This document shows positions 25,207-34,300 of a stretch of 64,000 bases of DNA, in pieces. Source of the stretch: JBEKHT01 sp049511715 (GTDB lineage: Bacteria; Chloroflexota; Anaerolineae; Anaerolineales; RBG-16-64-43); the NCBI GenBank assembly GCA_049511715.1, contig JBEKXU010000007.1, forward strand, positions 62,001 through 126,000, read 5' to 3'. How positions within the stretch are numbered: the stretch's first letter is position 1; each line of letters begins with the position of its first letter. The notes beneath the pieces are model-generated. The model was not told the origin of the DNA. It did not search any database and saw only the letters and a program-made list of their open reading frames with translations. The position numbers and the translations under genes are program-made.

Positions 25207-25712
25207 GGAAGCTCCTCGAGGACTCGCAGCAGGACCTGCCGCACGGAGGAGGGCCGGGTGCCAATGCACGGGATTACTCGCCCGCTCTCTCCCGGAGTGA
25301 GCGCTCGCTCGATCTGGCGTAAGGTTCGAGCGTCGCTCAAATCCTGTTTATTGGCGGCAATGACATACGGCCGCCCCAGGTCCTGAAAGCGCCCCAGCAG
25401 CTCCTTGGCTTCCTTCCAGGCTGCAGGTGCGGTCGAGTCCACAACCAGCAGAAATGCGTCGGATTCTCGAGAGAGAATGTCCCACATGAAATCGAATCGG
25501 GGCTGCCCGGGCGTTCCCGTCAGGTGAACCACCCTGTCTCCGATGGTCACGCGGCCATAGTCCATGGCAACCGTGGTTTCCTGCTTGCCGTCCGGCCCGG
25601 GCCGAGTCAGGCGGCGTTCGGTCGAGACCACACGAATCTCTGAAATCGCCCTGATCATGCGCGACTTGCCGGCGCCGAAAGGCCCCGTGATCAGCAGCTT
25701 GACCTGGCGCAC
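25203..25712 (-). CDS. Ras/MglA-like small GTPase
   Basis: A 169-residue P-loop GTPase of the bacterial COG2229-like group (family named from motifs). G1 is LLITGPFGAGKS, switch Thr candidates lie in ETTVAMDYGRV, G3 is TGTPGQPRFDFMW (Gly in place of the usual Asp), and G4 is AANKQDL. Relatives act as switches in motility, polarity or signalling, often with roadblock/longin partners; none is seen here. Start GTG 25712 has a G-rich site upstream and lies one base after the response regulator stop. A longer frame reaches 25796 but overlaps the regulator. It overlaps the prenyltransferase start by four bases. Confidence 0.85.
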   Translation of the reverse strand: MRQVKLLITGPFGAGKSRMIRAISEIRVVSTERRLTRPGPDGKQETTVAMDYGRVTIGDRVVHLTGTPGQPRFDFMWDILSRESDAFLLVVDSTAPAAWKEAKELLGRFQDLGRPYVIAANKQDLSDARTLRQIERALTPGESGRVIPCIGTRPSSVRQVLLRVLEELP

Positions 25713-25713
25713 G

Positions 25714-26469
25714 TCACGTCCCCCCCTCCGCCTTGCGGTCCGGGCCCGACTCGGGCGAGGAGTGGCGGAAGTCGACAAAGCGATAACCCACCCCATGTTC
25801 CGTAAGGATGTACTTGGGATGGGCGGGATCCTGCTCCAGCTTCTGCCGAAGGTAGTTTACATAGAGCCTCAGGTAATGTGTTTCGCCTCGATACTCATAG
25901 CCCCAGACCTTGGCCAAGAGCTGATCGTGGGGGACGACCCAGCCGGCATTCTGGACCAGATGATAGAGCAGCCGGAACTCCGTCGGCCTGAGTCTGACCA
26001 ATCGCCCCTCGACCCAGATTTCACGCCGGTCGAAATCTATTTTCAGGCGATCGTCGATCGTCAGCGGCCCGTGGGCCGGCCCGGGGGCAGGCGTTTCCGT
26101 ACGTCGCAGCACCGCTCGAATTCGGCTGACCAGTTCTCGAGGGCTGAAGGGCTTGGGAATATAGTCATCGGCGCCCAGCTCGAGCCCCCGAACGCGCTCG
26201 CTCTCCTCTCCCTTGGCCGTAACCATGATGACTGGAACGCTGGAGAACTCGCGGATCATCGAAAGGGTCTCGAAACCGTCCAGGTCCGGAAGCATGATGT
26301 CAAGCAGGACAAGGTCCGGCAGCTGATTGCGGAGCTGCTCAAGCGCGTGGGTTCCCGATGAGGCCTCGCTGACCTCGAAACCATCGTGCTCGAGGTTCAA
26401 ACGGATGAACCGCACCATGCGCGGTTCATCATCGACAATCAGGACGCGACGTTTGGACGCCGGATTCAA
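25714..26469 (-). CDS. OmpR/PhoB-type response regulator
   Basis: 251 residues. The receiver domain has VLIVDDE, phospho-acceptor Asp in LVLLDIMLPDLDGFE, VPVIMVTAKG and the Lys in YIPKPFSPREL. A linker of about 20 residues leads to the winged-helix DNA-binding domain: LTPTEFRLL-type sequence RLRPTEFRLLYHLVQNAG, LLAKVWGYEYRGETHYLRLY, and YILTEHGVGYRF. No sensor kinase is adjacent, so it is an orphan here, but it lies in a gene train with a Ser/Thr kinase and phosphatase that could act on it. The first possible start is TTG 26469; no strong ribosome binding site is visible. Confidence 0.93.
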   Translation of the reverse strand: MNPASKRRVLIVDDEPRMVRFIRLNLEHDGFEVSEASSGTHALEQLRNQLPDLVLLDIMLPDLDGFETLSMIREFSSVPVIMVTAKGEESERVRGLELGADDYIPKPFSPRELVSRIRAVLRRTETPAPGPAHGPLTIDDRLKIDFDRREIWVEGRLVRLRPTEFRLLYHLVQNAGWVVPHDQLLAKVWGYEYRGETHYLRLYVNYLRQKLEQDPAHPKYILTEHGVGYRFVDFRHSSPESGPDRKAEGGT

Positions 26470-26473
26470 GGAA

Positions 26474-26716
26474 TCACTCTCGGACGAACGTGACCAACCG
26501 TTCCTCGCCGGCGCTCGGCAGGATCTCGATTACCGAGACGCGGTGGGCCGCGACCATGATATTGGTGACATTTTCCTGGAGGTATTCAATATCCTTGCCG
26601 TCCCGGCGGCGAGGGTTGCTGAGCGTGATGAAATTCGCCTCAGGGGGAGGGAGAGTCTCGACTTCGCCAACGATGGAATCCTCGTTGAGCAGGTGGATCA
26701 GAATGGTCGTCGGCAT
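26474..26716 (-). CDS. Small conserved-looking protein, function unknown
   Basis: 80 residues, start ATG 26716 with GGAGG at good spacing. Not recognised. The sequence is beta-rich with short strands (TILIHLLNEDSIVGEVE, NFITLSNPRRRDGKDIEYL, NIMVAAHRVSVIEILP), which suggests a small barrel or Sm/SH3-like fold. There are no cysteines, signal peptide or membrane segment. It sits between the FHA protein and the response regulator with gaps of 14 and 4 bases, so it belongs to the same transcript and perhaps the same signalling pathway. Confidence 0.7.
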   Translation of the reverse strand: MPTTILIHLLNEDSIVGEVETLPPPEANFITLSNPRRRDGKDIEYLQENVTNIMVAAHRVSVIEILPSAGEERLVTFVRE

Positions 26717-26730
26717 GCCGGCCTCCCGTC

Positions 26731-27237
26731 CTACAACTTACGGAACACCTGTACTTTCATGCTTCCCAGGGTGAGGGTGTCGTTTTCCGAGATCAGGACA
26801 GCCTGGTCCGGGGTGAGCCGGGTCCCGTTCAAGTAGGTCCCATTCGCGCTGCCGAGATCGACGATGACCATCTGGTCATTCTGAAACTTGAGATGGCAAT
26901 GGAGGCGCGAAACCCCCTTCTCGTGGGCCCCGAAACGATTCAGGTCAATATCCGGCAGGATCGCCTGGGTTCCCTCGGCCCGGCCGAGGATGTAGTCCTG
27001 CTGGCCTACCAGCGGTATAGAGACCGTGCTCCCCACGACTCGCAGCGCGATCGAATCCTGCCGCGTCAGGACCGCGGGCTGCGCCATCGGCGTCGTTTGC
27101 GTGTGAATACCGTCCAGTTCCTCTTGAGGGAGAGCGATCGTCGGGGCGGAGGTATCACTGTTGACTAGCTGACCGCACTCCGGACAGAAGAGAGTCCCGA
27201 CGTAGAGCGAGGCTTTGCAGCGCTGGCAAACGATCAC
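26731..27237 (-). CDS. Zinc-ribbon plus FHA domain protein
   Basis: 168 residues. The N-terminal zinc ribbon has CQRC and CPEC pairs (residues about 4-22). A Thr-rich linker follows (STSAPTIALPQ, HTQTTPMAQPA), then the FHA domain with YILGRAEG, SRLHCHL and LGSANGTYLNGTRL, the residues that contact phosphothreonine. It is likely both a substrate and a reader of the Ser/Thr kinase encoded upstream in the same train; the Thr-rich linker resembles the phosphorylated segment of GarA-type FHA proteins (analogy). Start GTG 27237 overlaps the VWA gene stop (GTGA). Confidence 0.9.
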   Translation of the reverse strand: MIVCQRCKASLYVGTLFCPECGQLVNSDTSAPTIALPQEELDGIHTQTTPMAQPAVLTRQDSIALRVVGSTVSIPLVGQQDYILGRAEGTQAILPDIDLNRFGAHEKGVSRLHCHLKFQNDQMVIVDLGSANGTYLNGTRLTPDQAVLISENDTLTLGSMKVQVFRKL

Positions 27238-28499
27238 CGCGGCACCTCGCCGCGCGGTTCCATCAAGCTGCGTGTCGCGTACTTCATCCGCTTTTGACCA
27301 GATTCCGTCAGATGGTGCTCCTGGCTCAACTGTTCGGCCTCGCCGATAACCGTATTGGCGACGGAGCTCTGGCCGAGTTCAAGCAAAGTGGCCGCCAGTC
27401 GGTTCAGCTTGCGGGTTGCCCGTTCGACATGACCGGCCATGGCCTCGGAGACCGCTTTCTCCTGCAGCTGGCACAGGGTGACGCTCCGCACCGCCGCAAG
27501 CAGGGTCGCGGAGATCGGAGCCGGCAGGGCTTCCTCCGATACGGGGAAGCCCAGGGTCACCACCGACTGCAATTCTTTGTTTTCTGGGATTAAGCGCGCC
27601 TCGAAGGTGAGGCTCCCTACCTCAAAAAACGGCACCGCCCCCAGAGGAGAAAAGAGAAACTCCAGGAGCAGGCTGAGGGCGCTGCCCTGGTAGAGAGTCC
27701 CCAGGTGCAGACAGGTTTGAGTTGGAAGAGGGGTAGGGGAAGGGGAAATGCGAAAGGCCGCCTGCAGGATCACACCGGGGTTGGTCGTGATCTCCAGGGT
27801 GAGATGGTCCGAGTACACTTGCCCGAGACCGTGGAATTTCTCCCGCATGAAATGGGCCAGGGTGCCCACCTGGTCAATGAAAACCGCCTCCCCTCCGGTA
27901 CGAGAGGCCAGGTGGTCCAGAAACACATCGTTCCACTCCCCCCCAATTCCGACCGCGGTGATTTCCGTGCCCTCTTGAGCCGCCTCCTCGGCCAGCTGGC
28001 GGCAGTTTTCCTCATCCCCGTAGGTCTGACCGTCGGTAATCAGGATGATGTGATCAATGGCGCCCGGACTCCTTCCGGCATGGATCTGCGCCATGGCTGC
28101 CTGGAGTCCTTGGAAAATTTCGGTACCCCCGCTGGTCTGGATCTGATTCAGCCGGTCTTCGACCCGGGCCGGAGACTCCTGGCTCCCGGCCCCCACCAGG
28201 ATTTCCGCCCGATCGCTGAAGCTGACCAGGCTGAGATGATCCTGGGGCCGAAGACGGCGTAGGATTTCAGCTACGGAAGTGCGTGCCGTGTCCAGGCGCT
28301 CACCCGCCATGGAGGTGGAGCGGTCGAGCGCAATGCAGAGATTCAAGGGGGGAGCCGGCGGTCGCTCCGGCTCCTTTCCAGGGCGAATGGTTACGAGGGT
28401 GTATAGAACCTGAGGCTCTTCGATCGCCAGCAACGAGGCCCGGCTGTGGCTGAGTTCCACTGAGAAAGGCTGGCCGTCGGCCTTGGATCTGCTGTTCAT
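27234..28499 (-). CDS. VWA-domain protein (inter-alpha-trypsin-inhibitor-like layout)
   Basis: 421 residues. The von Willebrand A domain lies at about residues 45-220 with an intact MIDAS metal site: ALDRSTSMAG (DxSxS), TSGGTEIFQGL (Thr) and ITDGQTYGDEE (Asp). The second half is beta-rich then helical (LNRLAATLLELGQSSVANTV), the layout of bacterial VWA proteins that accompany Ser/Thr kinases. No signal peptide. Start ATG 28499 overlaps the PP2C stop (ATGA); the upstream open frame to 28664 is inside the phosphatase gene and not similar to anything. It probably binds a metal-dependent protein partner in the cassette. Confidence 0.88.
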   Translation of the reverse strand: MNSRSKADGQPFSVELSHSRASLLAIEEPQVLYTLVTIRPGKEPERPPAPPLNLCIALDRSTSMAGERLDTARTSVAEILRRLRPQDHLSLVSFSDRAEILVGAGSQESPARVEDRLNQIQTSGGTEIFQGLQAAMAQIHAGRSPGAIDHIILITDGQTYGDEENCRQLAEEAAQEGTEITAVGIGGEWNDVFLDHLASRTGGEAVFIDQVGTLAHFMREKFHGLGQVYSDHLTLEITTNPGVILQAAFRISPSPTPLPTQTCLHLGTLYQGSALSLLLEFLFSPLGAVPFFEVGSLTFEARLIPENKELQSVVTLGFPVSEEALPAPISATLLAAVRSVTLCQLQEKAVSEAMAGHVERATRKLNRLAATLLELGQSSVANTVIGEAEQLSQEHHLTESGQKRMKYATRSLMEPRGEVPR

Positions 28500-29338
28500 T
28501 CTCCGCCAGTCATCTCCACCAACAGGGCCGAGATGTTGTCCGGACCACCGGCGGCATTGCACAGGTCCACCAGGGCGTTGCAGGCCGCTTGAACCGTGGG
28601 TGACTTTTGAATGGTGTCCAGGATGTCCTTCTCCGGGATGGCCCCCCACAACCCGTCCGAACAAAGCAGGAGCCGCGCCCCCGGCTCCCAGGGGTAGGTG
28701 ACGATCTCAGGCTCCAGGTCATCCGTCTGCCCGATGGCTCGCAACAACACGTTGCGCTGAGCGTAGCGCGTGGCCTCTTCTGGGCTTATTTGGCCAACGT
28801 CGATGAGGCGCTGAACCAACGAGTGGTCATGACTGATCTGATGTAGCCCGTCCTTGACAAAATAGGCGCGGCTGTCGCCAATGTGGGCCAAAAAGACCTG
28901 CTGGGTGAAAACCAAGCATGCTGTCAGCGTAGTCCCGCTCCCGGGGAAATGGCGCAGGACAGACTGGTTCGCTTTCCGCATGGCGTTTTGAAGCATTTCC
29001 TGGATGGAAACCTGTTCCTCCCCCGGAGATCCGCCGAGCCAAAGCGCCCCGAACTGGCCCATGACCTCGCGAGCAAAAGTCTGCGCGGCCAGGCGGCTGG
29101 CCCGTTCGCCCAGCTCATGTCCACCCATCCCGTCGGCGACAATGAACAGGCCGAAGTAGGGGAGCGTGCTGTCAGCCTGCTGAAGGGCTGTAATCGCAAT
29201 CAGGCTGTCTTCGTTGGTGGACCGCACGCGGCCGATATTGTGCCCGACGCCCACGTGAAAGGCTGGCGGTCCGCGCCGGTCTGCAGGTAGAGGGCGCGTC
29301 GAGGGACGATCCCCATGGGCCCTGGATAAGGGTGTCAA
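28496..29338 (-). CDS. PP2C-type Ser/Thr protein phosphatase
   Basis: 280 residues, metal-dependent phosphatase that would reverse the neighbouring kinase. Motifs: GRVRSTNEDS, FIVADGMGGHELGERAS with both metal aspartate/glycine elements, GTTLTACLV, LAHIGDSRAYFV, LLCSDGLWGAI, and AGGPDNISALLV. The start is TTG 29338, because AAGGAG lies six bases upstream and family similarity starts about 30 residues later. The open frame extends to 29827 inside the kinase gene and is not used. It lies between the kinase (24-base gap) and the VWA gene (ATGA overlap). Confidence 0.92.
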   Translation of the reverse strand: MTPLSRAHGDRPSTRPLPADRRGPPAFHVGVGHNIGRVRSTNEDSLIAITALQQADSTLPYFGLFIVADGMGGHELGERASRLAAQTFAREVMGQFGALWLGGSPGEEQVSIQEMLQNAMRKANQSVLRHFPGSGTTLTACLVFTQQVFLAHIGDSRAYFVKDGLHQISHDHSLVQRLIDVGQISPEEATRYAQRNVLLRAIGQTDDLEPEIVTYPWEPGARLLLCSDGLWGAIPEKDILDTIQKSPTVQAACNALVDLCNAAGGPDNISALLVEMTGGE

Positions 29339-29361
29339 TGAGAACTCCTTTTCCGGACGAC

Positions 29362-31257
29362 CTACACCGGGAGTGCGTAGACGCGGTGATCGGTCGAGCC
29401 GAAGCAGATCACGTTCTCCCCCGCTGCGGGCGCTCCGGTGATGGCGCCCTCGGTGGCGAATTTCCAGCGCAACTTCCCGCTTGCCAACTCTATGCAGTAT
29501 AAGTGGCCATCCACGGACCCACAATAGACAAGTCCCTTGTGAATCAATGGCGAAGCATTCACTTGGCCGTCCGTTTCGACATGCCACTTTTCCTTGCTGC
29601 TCTTGGCATCCAGGGCATAGATTCGCCCATCCGCCGAGCCGAACACGACCAGGTCTTGCGCCACCGCCGGCGAGGAGACAATGGATTTCCCGGTCCGATA
29701 ACGCCAGACTACCCACCCCGAAGTGGCGTCCAGCGCGTAGAGACTGTAATCCACGGAACCGAAGTAGACAAGCCCGTTGGCCTCCGCCGCTGAGGAGACC
29801 ACAGCGCGCCGGGACCGGAATTGCCACTTCGACTCGCCTCCCAGGGTGACGGAATGGAAGTCCCCTGAGTCACAACCAAAGTAGACCCGGTCGCCGGCGA
29901 CCAGGGCGGTGGATCGAACCGGACCAGCCACCTCACAGCGCCAGGCTCGACGGCCGGTGGCCAAGTTGACGGCGTGCAGGGCGCCATCGTCGGAGCCCAC
30001 GAAGATGTGGCCCACAGCAATGACCGGAGAAGAGCGGATCGGCTTGTCGGTGGGGTAGATCCACAACAGCCGGCCGCCGTTTATGCTCAAGGCGTGCAGC
30101 CGGTGGTCCTCCGAGCCCAAGAAGATCGAATCCTCCCACAGGGCTGGCCGACCCGGAAGGCCTCCCTCCGTCGCATACTTCCATTTGAAGCTTCCGGTCT
30201 CGAAATCCAACGCATACAGGTTGTGGTCATAGGCTCCGACTAGAACCATCCCCTCCCCCAGTGCCGGAGTGCCCCGCACCTCGTCTTCGCAGTCGAAGAC
30301 CCAGGTGGGGGAGGGGGTTGCGCTACCCTCGGCAGCGATCCCCGCGGACGGCTTGCGCCCCGCCGCGGGAGGCTCGGGTGATTCCCCGTGAATTTCCTTC
30401 AAGACCTGCATCAGCACTTGAGACATATCGGCTGGGGTCGGAAATCGATCGCCCGGGTTGTAGGAAAGGGCCTGATCCACAACTTGTTCAAGCGACGGGG
30501 GCACGAGCGGATTGAGGTCTCTCAGTGGCCGATCGGCCCAGGTGAAGGGCGGCTCGATGCGCGGATCACGGTTGGTGAGAAGATGGTGAAGCGTGGCCCC
30601 CAGCGCATAGATGTCCGAGAGGGGACCCGCCTCCCCCCGATACTGTTCCGGGGGCGCGTAGCCTTCGGTCCCGATCATCGTCCCCTTGCGGTCCGGGGCG
30701 AACAGCTTGGCGATCCCAAAGTCAACCAGCCGCACGCGCCCACGATCATCCATCATCACATTGGAAGGCTTAACGTCCCGAAAGATCACCGGGGGATTGT
30801 GGGTGTGCAAGAACTGCAAAACGTCGCATATCTCTATGGCCCAGGTGACGACTTGGTCAACGGGCAGCAAACTCCTGCTCTCGGCCAGGATCGACTCAAG
30901 ATCTCTGCCGCTAATGAATTCCATCACCAGAAACGACCGTTCCTCCTCGGAGAAGTAGTCGAAAATTCGCGGGATCGCGGGGTGGTCCAACGTGGCCAAC
31001 AGGTTAGCTTCGCGCTCGAAATTCTCGACCACGGCACGACGGATCGTTGGGTCTGTGCTCTGGTTGAGAAGCTGCTTGACGGCGACCAGGCGCGTGACAT
31101 TGGGGAATCGCAGGTCTCGGGCCTGGTAGACGGAACTCATCCCTCCACGACCCAGCACCCGCTGGATGAGGTATCGACCCTGAAGCGTCGTCCCGCCCGG
31201 CAGCAAGGCGGTTGTCGCCTTGCTCGCTAGACGCGGACGGATCGGATTGGTTTCCAG
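29362..31257 (-). CDS. Ser/Thr protein kinase fused to a PQQ-type beta-propeller
   Basis: About 631 residues. The kinase domain (about 25-290) has the glycine loop LGRGGMSSVY, VAVKQ lysine, catalytic FRDVKPSNVMM (Phe replacing His of HRD), LVDFGIAKLF and GTEGYAPPEQY. The C-terminal half (about 330-630) has seven or more repeats of the form VYFGSVDYSLYALDATSG with Trp four to five residues later, a PQQ-binding-like propeller. No transmembrane helix separates the two, so the propeller is cytoplasmic. The start is unusual: AAGGAG is followed seven bases later by an in-frame CTG (31257). The only ordinary start is TTG 31204-31206, which has no ribosome binding site. First gene of the signalling train. 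Confidence 0.9.
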   Translation of the reverse strand: METNPIRPRLASKATTALLPGGTTLQGRYLIQRVLGRGGMSSVYQARDLRFPNVTRLVAVKQLLNQSTDPTIRRAVVENFEREANLLATLDHPAIPRIFDYFSEEERSFLVMEFISGRDLESILAESRSLLPVDQVVTWAIEICDVLQFLHTHNPPVIFRDVKPSNVMMDDRGRVRLVDFGIAKLFAPDRKGTMIGTEGYAPPEQYRGEAGPLSDIYALGATLHHLLTNRDPRIEPPFTWADRPLRDLNPLVPPSLEQVVDQALSYNPGDRFPTPADMSQVLMQVLKEIHGESPEPPAAGRKPSAGIAAEGSATPSPTWVFDCEDEVRGTPALGEGMVLVGAYDHNLYALDFETGSFKWKYATEGGLPGRPALWEDSIFLGSEDHRLHALSINGGRLLWIYPTDKPIRSSPVIAVGHIFVGSDDGALHAVNLATGRRAWRCEVAGPVRSTALVAGDRVYFGCDSGDFHSVTLGGESKWQFRSRRAVVSSAAEANGLVYFGSVDYSLYALDATSGWVVWRYRTGKSIVSSPAVAQDLVVFGSADGRIYALDAKSSKEKWHVETDGQVNASPLIHKGLVYCGSVDGHLYCIELASGKLRWKFATEGAITGAPAAGENVICFGSTDHRVYALPV

Positions 31258-31302
31258 TGGAAATCTCCTTCGCCTAGTGGTCGCACTGAACGACGTTTTC
31301 CG

Positions 31303-31308
31303 ATTATA
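31303..31308 (-). promoter_or_regulatory. -10 element of the kinase operon
   Basis: TATAAT on the minus strand, about 45 bases before the CTG start at 31257. It is probably the main promoter of the kinase-to-mevalonate-kinase train. Confidence 0.6.
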
Positions 31309-31390
31309 TGCACCCCTCTGCTCATCCGCAACCGGCGCTTATCCCACGGCATTCCTAACGGCGGTTTGCCGGGGAGGCTGCACCGCGCTC

Positions 31391-34300
31391 CTAATCCTGA
31401 GCGGATGGCTCCAGGACAGGAAGGGAAGGGGCCGGTTCCGCGGTCCGGGAAAGTTCCGCGCTGGTCCGATGCTGGGCCAGCCAGCGGAGCAGGTAGGTCA
31501 GCCGGTCACGCCATTCATCCCCCGAGGGAAGGGCCTGCATGTAGAGCGACCCGCGGCTGAAGCGGACCGAAGCGGGAAGTTCGGTCATCTGCTCCTCGGC
31601 CGACCCCGCCAGGCGTAGGGCAAGGCTGCCGTTCTCCACCGTCACGCTCTCGACCCCCGCCTTCTGAGCCAGAAGTTTGACCCGCAGTTGATAGAGCAGA
31701 TTGTCCACCGCCAGAGGCGGGGTCCCGAAGCGGTCTTTCAACTCCTCCGCCAGCGCCTCCAACTCCGACTCCTCCTGGATTTCGGCCATTCTTCGATACA
31801 GGCGCAAGCGCAGTCCCCGGTCCTCGATGTAGTCGGGAGGCAGGGCGACATTCAATGGCAGATCCACGCTCGCTAGGCTGACCGGCAGCGCCTGCGGGCC
31901 CCCTTCTCGCTGTTCTTTCAGGCGACGCACGGCCTGGGTCAGCAGTCGCGTGTAGAGGTGGAAACCGATGGCGGCGATATGTCCATGCTGCCGGGAGCCC
32001 AGAATCTCCCCGGCCCCGCGAATCTCCAGGTCGCGCATCGCAACCCCATATCCCGCCCCCAGGTCGGTCTGGTCTGCCATGGTCCTCAAGCGCTCCCGGG
32101 CCTCGTCAGTCAGACGGTGCCGGTGGTCCGAGAAGAAGTAGGCGTATCCCCTCATGGCGCTTCGGCCGACCCGGCCACGGAGCTGATAGAGCTGGGCCAG
32201 CCCGAAGGTGTCCGCACGCTCCACAATCAGGGTATTGGCATTGGGGATGTCCAGCCCGGATTCAATAATCGAAGTGCACAGCAAGACATCCGCTTCCCGC
32301 GAGATGAAGGCTTGCATGGAGCGCTCAAGCTGGATCTCTGGCATCTGCCCGTGGGCCAGCGCGATATGGGCTTCCGGGACGAGGGCCGCGAGCTTTTTTT
32401 GGGCCACGCCAATGGTCTCGACCCGATTGTGCACCCAGAAGACCTGGCCGCCTCGATCCAGCTCTCGCAGGATCGCCTTGCGCGCGACGCTTTCGGAGTA
32501 ACGTCGGACCTGGGTGACGACGGGGAGTCGGTCCTCGGGGGGGGTGTTGATCGTGGAGATGTCTCGGACTCCGGTCAGGGAAAGATAGAGCGTGCGTGGG
32601 ATCGGGGTCGCCGTCAGCGTGAGGACATCTACCTCCGTCCGCAGTTGCTTCAGATGTTCCTTGTGGGCAACGCCGAATCGTTGTTCCTCATCAATGACCA
32701 CCAAGCCCAGGTCTTTGAAGCGTACGTCGGCCTGCAACAGTCGGTGGGTCCCGATGATGATTTCAACCCGACCCTCGGCCAGATCGGCCAGGACCGAGGT
32801 TTGTTCGCCGGGGCTGCGAAAGCGCGACAGCATCTCCACCTGGACCGGGAAGGGTGCCAGGCGCTGACGAAAGGTTTCAAAGTGCTGTTGGGCCAGTAGG
32901 GTGGTGGGGACCAGAACGGCAACCTGCTTTCCATCCATCACCGCCTTGAAGGCGGCCCGCAGTGCCACTTCAGTCTTGCCGTAGCCGACGTCCCCGCAGA
33001 TCAAGCGGTCCATCGGCCGGGCCCGCTCCATGTCGCGCTTGACCTCTTCGATCGCCCGCAGCTGATCCTCCGTTTCCACGAAAGGAAAGGAGGCTTCGAG
33101 CTCACTTTGCCAGGCCGTGTCCAGACCAAAGGAATGACCCAAGGCCGTTTGCCTCTTGGCGTACAAGTCCAGCAATTCCCGGGCGATTTCCTCGACCGCT
33201 TTGCGGGCCTTCTCGCGCGCGGTGGCCCAGTCCGCGGAGCCAAGACGCGAAAGCGTCGGCGGGCGGTCGTCGGCGCCCACATATCGCGTCAGGCGGTCTG
33301 CCTGGTGAACCGGAACATAAACCTGGTCTCCACCCGCAAATTCCACCTGGAGGTATTCCCTCAAAGAGTCTTCCACCGTGCGGTGCACCAATCCGTCAAA
33401 TCTTCCGATCCCGTATTCCACGTGCACCACATAGTCACCGGCATTGAGGTCTGCGTATTCCGCCTCCGGGGGCGTTGCCCCGACTCGGATTCGCCGCCTC
33501 GGCTCGGGTCTGGCCCAGCCGAAGATCTCTCCGTCGGTAAGGATCTCCAGGGCGCGCGCCGGTCCCCCGCCGGCGGGACACTGCAGCACAAACCCCTCCT
33601 GGAGCGCCCCCTGGATAAACACTGCCGCTCCTTCCGCGGGCATCTGGGTCAGCACCTCGGAAGCCGGCGGGACGACGTTTCCTCGGTCGCCCCAGATTTC
33701 GACCAGGCGGGCGGCTTGCCGCGAGACGACGAGCGTTCGCGACCGCGCCCGGTGGGCCCGTTCGAGGTGGTCAATCAAGGGCCCGATTTGGCCACCAAAC
33801 CGCGGCCCGGGAGCGAAGGCTTCGCCCAGGGGAACGAGGTCAGCGTCAGCAGCTTGTCGGCCCAGTTCGACCAGCCTATGCAGTTCCAGGGACTCCTGGA
33901 GATGGTCCCATGACAGTGCTGCCGCTGGATCCTCTGCATGGATTTCCCCTTGATCGAGCGCTTCCGCACGAAGCTGGAGGGTCTGTTCCTCTAGGTCGCC
34001 GGCGGTCGCCTCAAGCTCCTCGTAGTCCTCCGCAAGCACGATGCCTTCGGGCGACAGGTGGTCCAGAAGGTCTGTGGGCGGATAGAGCCAGGGGATGAAG
34101 AACTCTACGGACGGACGCGATTCCGGGCCCAGCTCATCCTCCTCCGGTTCGCGACCCGGGGGTGCCGCCCGGGGACCCGTGCCCTGGCCCTGGAGGCGCT
34201 TGACCTCGCGGTCCAGGGCTTCGCAGGCTGGCGTGATGCTCAAACTGGGGAACCCGTCCGTCGACCGTTGCGTGCCTGGATCAAAATGCCGAAGAGTCTC

